From Clostridiales bacterium UBA1316 (lineage in GTDB: Bacteria > Bacillota > Clostridia > Oscillospirales > Oscillospiraceae), in contig DBTM01000083.1 in assembly GCA_002307055.1 (NCBI GenBank), forward strand, positions 505 to 9,338: a stretch of DNA of 8,834 nucleotides. Direction: 5' to 3'. The notes beneath the pieces are model-generated. The model worked only from the letters and a program-made list of their open reading frames with translations, did not search any database and was not told the origin of the DNA. Each line of letters begins with the position of its first letter. Position 1 is the first letter of the stretch. A program made the position numbers and the translations under genes. Positions 4,305 through 8,834 of this stretch are shown here, in pieces.

Positions 4305-6866
4305 ATGTTACAGGCAAAGCTTTGTATGCCGCACATCGGAGAGAATATTATCCGCAGGATGCGGGTTGAGGAAACGCTGCGGCGGCTGCCGAACTATCAG
4401 TTTGCCTTTATCTCCGCCCCGGCAGGCTACGGCAAAACAACGGCTGTCGCCGATTATCTGACACGGGAGAAGCTCAAATACGCGTGGTTCTCCATCGACG
4501 GAGCGGATAACGACCCCGTCCGGTTTTGGAGGTACCTGTTAGAGTCGGTGTCTCCCTACATAGATCAAAGTGAAATGGAGCAGATCACGCTTTCTGCCGA
4601 GCTGATTGTTTCCCATATTTCTGTGGATTATCTCATCGGCATTATTGAAAAGAACCCCGAACGCTTTGCACTGGTGCTCGATGATTATCATTTAATCGAA
4701 AACGATGTTGTTTTACATAGCGTCGAGCATTTCGTGAAATATCTGCCGCAAAACATCAGCCTGATTATTCTCAGCCGCAAGGAGCCGGAGCAGATGCTTG
4801 CCGCCCTGCGGGCGCGGGGTGTGGCGCTCTCTCTGGGGGAGCGGGACATCGCCTTCGACTCCGATGAAACCTCCGAATTTTTTATACAAAAGGGCTTCCG
4901 CCTGACTGAGCAGGAAATCTCCGCTGTCAATACCCGCACGGAGGGCTGGGCGGCGGGGCTTGTCGCTGCCTCCTTCTCCTTTGAGGGGAGCGAGAGCGTA
5001 CCCGACGCCATCCGCGCGTTTTCGGGCGGCGACCGGAATATCGAGAGCTTTCTCAGCAACGAGGTCTTTGAGCGATGGCCGACTGAGGTTAAAGAATTTC
5101 TCGTCTCCACCGCTTTTCTGGGCAGGCTCTCCGGTCCGCTCTGCGACGCGGTGACCGGGGGCAGCACCGGCACGGCACTGCTCAAAACCCTCTCGAAAAG
5201 CAACAGCTTTGTCACTGCGCTTGACTCGGTGGGCGGGTGGTATCGGTATCATCACCTGTTTCAGAATTTTCTGCAAAACCGATTGGAGTTCATCGACGGA
5301 GAAAAAAGGAACCTGCTCTATAGCCGTGCCGGGGAATGGTGCCTGAAACAAGGCTTAACCCGTGACGGAATCAACTGGCTCATTCGGGCAAAGAAATACG
5401 AAAAAGCCTTCCCCCTCGTGATGGAAAGCTGGTTTGAGCTGTCAAGGGACAGCGAATTCTTACAATGGCGGCAGTGGATCGACGCGATCCCCCCGTCGGT
5501 CTACCGGGACAGCAACACCGTCTACACCGCCTATTCCTGGGTGCTGTCAATGCAAAACGATCTTGACGGGGCGGAAGTGTGGACGCAAAAATCCAGAGAC
5601 TGCTTTGAGCGGATAAAAAATGCTCTTGAAAAAGAGCAGAGGGACTATCTGGAGGCGCATGTGCTGTTTGCCGAGGCGAATATGGCCTTCTGGAAACTGA
5701 ATCCGGAGCGGGTGCTCGACCGTATGCAGCTGCTCGGTAAACTCAAAATTAAAACATTGGTCGTACTCGGTGAGATGAACTGGGACAAGCCGAGCCTTTT
5801 GAAAACGGCTTACGGCTTTCGGGGCAGACTGACTAAAATCGAGCAGTGCGTTTCGTCTTTGAACGGTCTGGATTCTTTCATCGGCGATTACAGTGCCTAT
5901 TTTGCCGTCTCCATCGCGGAGTATTATTATGAGCGAAACGGACTGCGCGAAATGGACGCCGTGCTGACCGACCACATGGGGCGGATTATCGGCATAAAGT
6001 TTCCCGGCGTCGTCGTGCCCTGCTTTATCGTGCTCGCCAAGCGGAACATGGCAAAAGGGAACGCGCACCGGGCGTTTAAAACCGTCGCCGAGGCAAGAAA
6101 ACTGCTGGGTGAAAAATCGGGGAACCTTTGGCAGTACTTCCTTGATGTTTTTGAGGCAAAGCTGCACCTGAGCGTCGGCAATGTCGAAAACGCCCAAAAG
6201 CTGATTGACACGGAAAAACTCGGGCTGTTTGATTCGCTCACCGCCGTGCGCGAATCGGAATATATCGTCTGGGCGCGGTGGATGATTGGGGAGAACCGGC
6301 TTGGGGACGCCCTGATTCTGCTAAGCCGCCTGACGGATTTCGCCCGGAAAGAGAACCAGCTGACCAGCATGGTGGAATTATTCTGCCTTACTGCAATCTG
6401 CCGCGCGCAAAGCGGGGACTATCTCAAGGCCATTCGGACGCTTGAGCAGGCGCTCAGCATCGGCGAGGAGGAGGGCTATGCCCGCGGCTTTATCGACGAG
6501 GGAAAACCGATGGCACGGCTGCTTACAAAATACCGCGTGATGAGCCGGAGCGACGAAAATCTGCGCCACGCGGCCTACGCAAAAAAGCTGCTTCGGCAGA
6601 CCAACGAATATATCGGTGTGCTGGATGACGTGCAAAAGGGCCGCGATTTGCCGGAGAATGCCCCAGAGGCGCGTCTGCTCAACGAAAAGGAACTGAAAAT
6701 CCTGCGGCTGATCGCGGAAAACAAGTCGAACACCGACATTGCGAGTGAACTTTACCTGACACTCAACACAGTTAAAAAGTATAACTCCAAAATCTTTGAC
6801 AAACTCGGCGTGAAAAACCGGCAGGAAGTTGCCGTAAAAGCAAAAGTACTGGGCCTGATCGAGTAA
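4305..6866 (+). CDS. MalT-like LuxR-family transcriptional regulator (STAND ATPase)
   Basis: This is an 853-residue ATP-dependent transcription activator of the large MalT type, which senses a ligand through its middle region and switches on genes once ATP and inducer are bound. The P-loop is SAPAGYGKTT (37-46, K44), Walker B is FALVLDDYH (121-129), a sensor-like ILSRKEP follows (155-161), then RTEGWAAGL (211-219) and YHHLFQNFL (315-323), both typical of this family. A long helical, probably TPR-like ligand or partner region fills about 330-780. The C-terminal LuxR helix-turn-helix occupies 789-853 (ELKILRLIAENKSNTDIA, TVKKYNSKIFDKLGV). The N-terminus MLQAKLCMPH matches the family's usual start. 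The gene has its own promoter and terminator and precedes the collar-domain cluster in the same direction, making that cluster a reasonable target. The link to Amt may be only positional. The inducer is unknown. Confidence 0.92.
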   Translation: MLQAKLCMPHIGENIIRRMRVEETLRRLPNYQFAFISAPAGYGKTTAVADYLTREKLKYAWFSIDGADNDPVRFWRYLLESVSPYIDQSEMEQITLSAELIVSHISVDYLIGIIEKNPERFALVLDDYHLIENDVVLHSVEHFVKYLPQNISLIILSRKEPEQMLAALRARGVALSLGERDIAFDSDETSEFFIQKGFRLTEQEISAVNTRTEGWAAGLVAASFSFEGSESVPDAIRAFSGGDRNIESFLSNEVFERWPTEVKEFLVSTAFLGRLSGPLCDAVTGGSTGTALLKTLSKSNSFVTALDSVGGWYRYHHLFQNFLQNRLEFIDGEKRNLLYSRAGEWCLKQGLTRDGINWLIRAKKYEKAFPLVMESWFELSRDSEFLQWRQWIDAIPPSVYRDSNTVYTAYSWVLSMQNDLDGAEVWTQKSRDCFERIKNALEKEQRDYLEAHVLFAEANMAFWKLNPERVLDRMQLLGKLKIKTLVVLGEMNWDKPSLLKTAYGFRGRLTKIEQCVSSLNGLDSFIGDYSAYFAVSIAEYYYERNGLREMDAVLTDHMGRIIGIKFPGVVVPCFIVLAKRNMAKGNAHRAFKTVAEARKLLGEKSGNLWQYFLDVFEAKLHLSVGNVENAQKLIDTEKLGLFDSLTAVRESEYIVWARWMIGENRLGDALILLSRLTDFARKENQLTSMVELFCLTAICRAQSGDYLKAIRTLEQALSIGEEEGYARGFIDEGKPMARLLTKYRVMSRSDENLRHAAYAKKLLRQTNEYIGVLDDVQKGRDLPENAPEARLLNEKELKILRLIAENKSNTDIASELYLTLNTVKKYNSKIFDKLGVKNRQEVAVKAKVLGLIE

Positions 6867-6892
6867 TGTCCTGAAATTGATGCGATACGCGC

Positions 6893-6930
6893 ACAGCCTC
6901 CGACCATTTTTGGTCGGAGGCTGTTTTTTT
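6893..6930 (+). terminator. Intrinsic terminator of the LuxR-family gene
   Basis: A perfect 14-bp GC-rich stem (6893-6906 with 6911-6924) with a TTTT loop is followed by a run of seven T (6924-6930), 27 bases after the regulator's stop codon. It separates the regulator from the downstream cluster. Confidence 0.93.
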
Positions 6931-6938
6931 GAAAAAGA

Positions 6939-6965
6939 GTACACTTTTGTACCTACTTTGGTGTA
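6939..6965. promoter_or_regulatory. Inverted repeats upstream of the collar cluster promoter
   Basis: GTACA (6939-6943) and TGTAC (6948-6952) form a 5-4-5 dyad. TACAC (6940-6944) and GTGTA (6961-6965) form a second nested inverted repeat that ends exactly at the -35 box. The position, just upstream of a promoter, suits an activator or repressor site. The arms are short, so this is tentative. Confidence 0.3.
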
Positions 6966-6994
6966 TTGAATTTTAAGAAATTGGGATTTACAAT
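6966..6994 (+). promoter_or_regulatory. Sigma-A-like promoter of the collar-domain cluster
   Basis: TTGAAT (6966-6971, four of six), a 17-base spacer and TACAAT (6989-6994, five of six) predict initiation near 7001. The transcript would begin with a 10-bp hairpin (7008-7034) and cover the small frames and the collar genes. The weak -35 box fits dependence on an activator such as the upstream LuxR-family protein (inference). Confidence 0.55.
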
Positions 6995-7007
6995 AGAATT
7001 ATATCAT

Positions 7008-7034
7008 TTTTCCCGGTTCGAAATACCGGGAAAA
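7008..7034 (+). promoter_or_regulatory. 5' untranslated hairpin
   Basis: A perfect 10-bp stem TTTTCCCGGT / ACCGGGAAAA (7008-7017 with 7025-7034) closes the loop TCGAAAT. It would sit at the very 5' end of the predicted transcript, where such hairpins often stabilise mRNA. A long T-tract after the stem is lacking, so it is not a terminator on the plus strand. The core TCCCGGT / ACCGGGA also occurs at 1337-1378. Confidence 0.5.
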
Positions 7035-7087
7035 TTCAGCTTAAAAATATACCAGACTAAAGCTAATAATCAGGGAAGAGAGGGATA

Positions 7088-7338
7088 ATGAAGATTAGAA
7101 AATCCGCAGGCGGAATGGCGTTTATGGCGTCAGCCGCGAATGGCGCGGTGCTGCCGAAAGAAAAAATCCAACCGGATGGGTGTGGAAATTTGCAGTAATG
7201 GCGTTCGGGTCGCTGCTTTTCACCATTTCCGCGACAGCGGCAGCGGCGTTCAGGATCGGCTGGTTCATGGTTGACGCACCGATTAAATTCCGAACAGTTT
7301 TTGCGAGAATTCTATTATTGGCAGAAGGAGAAAACGAT
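7088..7338 (+). pseudogene. Possible small membrane protein frame broken at an A6 run
   Basis: An AGAGAGGG ribosome binding site precedes ATG at 7088, which opens a 36-residue frame (MKIRKSAGGMAFMA... to TAA at 7196). From about 7167 the neighbouring frame looks protein-like: it encodes NPTGW, then a hydrophobic segment (FAVMAFGSLLFTISATAAAAF) and FMVDAPIKFRTVFARILLLAEGEND, and stays open into the first collar gene. One extra A in the run at 7161-7166, or a -1 slip there, would join the two parts into one 84-residue stretch and, because no stop intervenes, fuse it to the collar protein for about 162 residues. It could be a real frameshift mutation, programmed slippage, a sequence error, or two unrelated small frames. 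I do not recognise the family. Confidence 0.4.
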
Positions 7339-7575
7339 ATGGAGTATTTAGTAGGAACCATTGCAGCCTTCGCATTCAATTATGCTCCGAGTCAGTTTGT
7401 TTTGTGCGATGGGAAATCGCTGCCGGTTGCGCAATATCAGCAGTTATACAATTATATCGGCAATAGATTTGGCGGGGACACAACCGATTTTAATGTGCCG
7501 GACCTTTCGGGTGCTAAGCTTATGCCGAGCTTGTCCTATTATATCGCCACGTCCGGGGTGAACCCAACGTTTTAA
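7339..7575 (+). CDS. Mini tail-collar domain protein 1
   Basis: This is a 78-residue protein resembling the core of the phage tail-collar domain found in tail fibres and in microcystin-dependent-type proteins. Characteristic features are FAFNYAPSQFVLCDG (11-25), the GNRFGGD turn and the FNVPDL strand, then a C-terminal SLSYYIAT in place of the usual full-length tail-fibre end. The start is set by AGAAGGAG (7323-7330) eight bases before ATG and by similarity to the starts of the next two paralogues. The frame is open upstream, so a longer membrane-anchored form from the preceding segment cannot be excluded. There is no signal peptide in the short form. The role is probably a structural or binding module; the actual partner is unknown. 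Confidence 0.8.
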   Translation: MEYLVGTIAAFAFNYAPSQFVLCDGKSLPVAQYQQLYNYIGNRFGGDTTDFNVPDLSGAKLMPSLSYYIATSGVNPTF

Positions 7576-7600
7576 CTGAAACGATAAAGGGGAATTTGAT

Positions 7601-7849
7601 ATGGAAGATTATTACATGGGAGAAGTCATTCAGTTTGCCTTTGATTTTGCACCGCCGTTCTATTTGCTGTGCGACGGCGCGGCTTACTCGATCCAGAAAT
7701 ACCGCGCACTGTTTGGGGTTATCGGCACGACCTATGGCGGCGACGGCGTCACAACCTTCAAAGTGCCCGATTTGACAAGCGCAGAAACTTTACCCGGCAT
7801 GAAATATTACATCTGCGACGAAGGCGATTTCCCGAAAATGGCGGTATAA
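7601..7849 (+). CDS. Mini tail-collar domain protein 2
   Basis: This is an 82-residue paralogue of the proteins on either side. FAFDFAPPFYLLCDG (12-26), GTTYGGDG (42-49), FKVPDL (53-58) and LPGMKYYIC (64-72) follow the tail-collar pattern closely; it is the most canonical of the three. AAAGGGGA lies seven bases before ATG. An internal ATG (codon 6, 7616) is a less likely start. It follows gene 1 by 25 bases, implying one operon. No signal peptide or membrane segment is present. Typical family members are longer, about 170 residues or more; here only the collar fold core remains. The function outside phage tails is not established. Confidence 0.85.
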   Translation: MEDYYMGEVIQFAFDFAPPFYLLCDGAAYSIQKYRALFGVIGTTYGGDGVTTFKVPDLTSAETLPGMKYYICDEGDFPKMAV

Positions 7850-7957
7850 TCGGCCGGAGCAGGAATTCGCTAACAAGCCATAAAAAACTTCTTGCTCAAA
7901 ACACATTTGCATTTTAAATTTTGAAAAGCGAAAAATGACAAAGGAGAATCGATAGAT
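7850..7957. other. Gap between collar genes 2 and 3
   Basis: This 108-base gap is longer than the others in the cluster and AT-rich in its second half. A weak inverted repeat (AGCAGGAA near 7858, TTCTTGCT near 7890, one G-T pair) is the only structure seen. There is no T-tract, so it does not look like a terminator. No gene is supported. Confidence 0.4.
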
Positions 7958-8200
7958 ATGGACTTATATATTGGAACAATCCTGTTGCTCCCATATGGAA
8001 GGACGCCGGTGGATCTTCTGCCGTGCGACGGTCGGATTATGCCGATCCAGCAAAATGTGCTTCTGTTTGCCCTGATTCGCACGACCTACGGCGGCAACGG
8101 CTCGACTTCCTTCGGCCTGCCGAATATGCAGGGCCTTGAGCCCATGCCGGGTATGCAGTATTACATTGTCGCTAGGGGCTATGTTCCGGACAACGTATGA
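7958..8200 (+). CDS. Mini tail-collar domain protein 3
   Basis: This is an 80-residue third member of the tandem set: MDLYIGTILLLPYGRTPVDLLPCDG, then RTTYGGNGSTSF, LPNMQG and MPGMQYYIV. It keeps the CDG and TTYGG signatures but has lost the FAFxxAP motif (LLPYGRTPV instead) and reads NM for the usual DL, so it is the most diverged copy. AAAGGAG (7940-7946) lies eleven bases before ATG. The stop at 8198-8200 overlaps no other frame, and the next gene starts 16 bases later. No signal peptide is present. Three non-identical copies suggest a heteromeric assembly or specialised partners (inference). Confidence 0.82.
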   Translation: MDLYIGTILLLPYGRTPVDLLPCDGRIMPIQQNVLLFALIRTTYGGNGSTSFGLPNMQGLEPMPGMQYYIVARGYVPDNV

Positions 8201-8215
8201 AAAGGAGGATATGTT

Positions 8216-8834
8216 ATGGCAAGCGGAACTTACAATTACGCGCTGAATAAACCAGTGACGGCAAGCTCATGCATAACGCCGTATCTGCCGCAAAGAGCGG
8301 TCAACGGCACACTTTCAGGCCCGACGGATCGCTGGCTCAGCGGATTTTTTGATTATAATCATGAAAAACTGTTTTATAAAGTGGACTTCGGCGCGGTGCA
8401 CAGCATCTGCCGCTATGTAATCAAGGGAATAAGCGCGCTTCCGACCGCAGACGGCGTCGAGTGGCCGGTCAGCTACTCCAATATCCCGGTCAGCGCCGCT
8501 TACAGCACGGATGACAGTCTGTGGTACGACATTGACAAGCATACATCTGAGAATGGCCTGATAGACCAAAGCTTTTCCCCGGTCAATGCACGTTATTTTA
8601 AGCTTACCTTCCCGAGCGGAATAGAGGCGAACCCAAATTTTGTTTCCATAGCGCAGCTTGAAGTTTACAACACGGTCAATCAATATCTGAGCGGGCTGAG
8701 GCTGAGCGCGGGCACTCTCTCCCCTTCCTTCAGCGAAACGCAGTATAGCTATTCGGCGGCTGTGGACGCATCGGTCGAAAGCATCACGGTCACGCCCACG
8801 GCGGTAAGCCCCAGCGCGGTCATCTCGGTCATGG
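8216..8834 (+). CDS. F5/8 type C plus cadherin-like beta-sandwich protein, partial
   Basis: The gene starts at ATG 8216 behind a perfect AAAGGAGG (8201-8208) and is still open at the window end, giving 206 residues. Residues about 5-152 form a discoidin/F5-8 type C domain (NYALNKPVTASS, AVNGTLSGPTDRW, VDFGAV, ARYFKLTF, IAQLEVYN), a fold that usually binds carbohydrate or cell surfaces. From 157 (YLSGLRLSAGTLSPSFSETQYSYSAAV) a cadherin-like beta-sandwich repeat begins, a domain common in bacterial surface proteins and often repeated. Unlike most such proteins it shows no N-terminal signal peptide, matching the collar proteins before it, so export, if any, would need another route. It lies 15 bases after collar gene 3 and is probably co-transcribed. 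The ATG at 8211 is in another frame and ends after a few codons. Confidence 0.85.
   Translation, partial: MASGTYNYALNKPVTASSCITPYLPQRAVNGTLSGPTDRWLSGFFDYNHEKLFYKVDFGAVHSICRYVIKGISALPTADGVEWPVSYSNIPVSAAYSTDDSLWYDIDKHTSENGLIDQSFSPVNARYFKLTFPSGIEANPNFVSIAQLEVYNTVNQYLSGLRLSAGTLSPSFSETQYSYSAAVDASVESITVTPTAVSPSAVISVM

Noticed and set aside
4688..6197. Long minus-strand frames of 175 to 216 codons opposite the regulator gene
   Set aside because: They are shadows of the well-supported LuxR-family gene, with no ribosome binding sites or recognisable domains.
8211..8246. ATG at 8211 as the start of the last gene
   Set aside because: It reads a different frame that stops after 11 codons; ATG at 8216 has ideal spacing from AAAGGAGG and opens the discoidin domain.
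7339..8834. Prophage tail region
   Set aside because: Only collar-like and surface-type domains are seen, and the flanking genes are a chromosomal regulator and an ammonium transporter. It cannot be fully excluded without the sequence to the right.
1..8834. CRISPR array, tRNA or rRNA genes
   Set aside because: No regularly spaced repeats and no tRNA or rRNA signature were seen on either strand.

Overview
The window looks like a chromosomal segment from a low-to-moderate GC Firmicute, most likely class Clostridia. This is inferred from strong GGAGG-type ribosome binding sites, sigma-A-like promoters, many intrinsic terminators with T-tracts, a Gram-positive style ammonium transporter without a cleavable signal peptide, a clostridial-type serine recombinase and a MalT-like LuxR regulator. 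The species cannot be named from the sequence.

Left part (1-2014): a scarred accessory patch. Two strong hairpins (30-75, 86-150) end transcription of an unseen gene. A large serine recombinase on the minus strand (1278-310) stops just where its zinc ribbon should begin. Diverging from it is a small cysteine-rich gene (1389-1790) broken by an in-frame TAA that splits its two Cys clusters. A short imperfect direct repeat (192-221 and 1892-1934) brackets both genes. A second hairpin with the same seven-base loop as the first (1964-2014) closes the patch.

Middle part (2015-4304): a nitrogen module. A sigma-A-like promoter at 2116-2144 leads into a roughly 270-nt untranslated leader with two consecutive intrinsic terminators and then an 8-bp hairpin close to the start codon. 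The leader precedes a 574-residue protein that fuses an Amt ammonium channel to a complete PII (GlnK-like) sensor domain. The layout suggests transcription attenuation, with a possible additional translational switch.

Right part (4239-8834): a MalT-like LuxR-family ATPase/transcription factor has its own promoter and terminator. It is followed by a co-oriented run of genes behind a second sigma-A-like promoter (6966-6994): a possible small membrane-protein frame with an apparent frameshift, three tandem genes for about 80-residue proteins that each resemble a minimal phage tail-collar domain, and the start of a larger F5/8-type-C plus cadherin-like beta-sandwich protein that runs off the window. 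No phage structural, packaging or lysis gene is visible, so this looks like a stand-alone cluster of collar and adhesion-type proteins. It is the best candidate here for a little-described system. A regulatory link from the LuxR protein to the cluster is inferred from position only.
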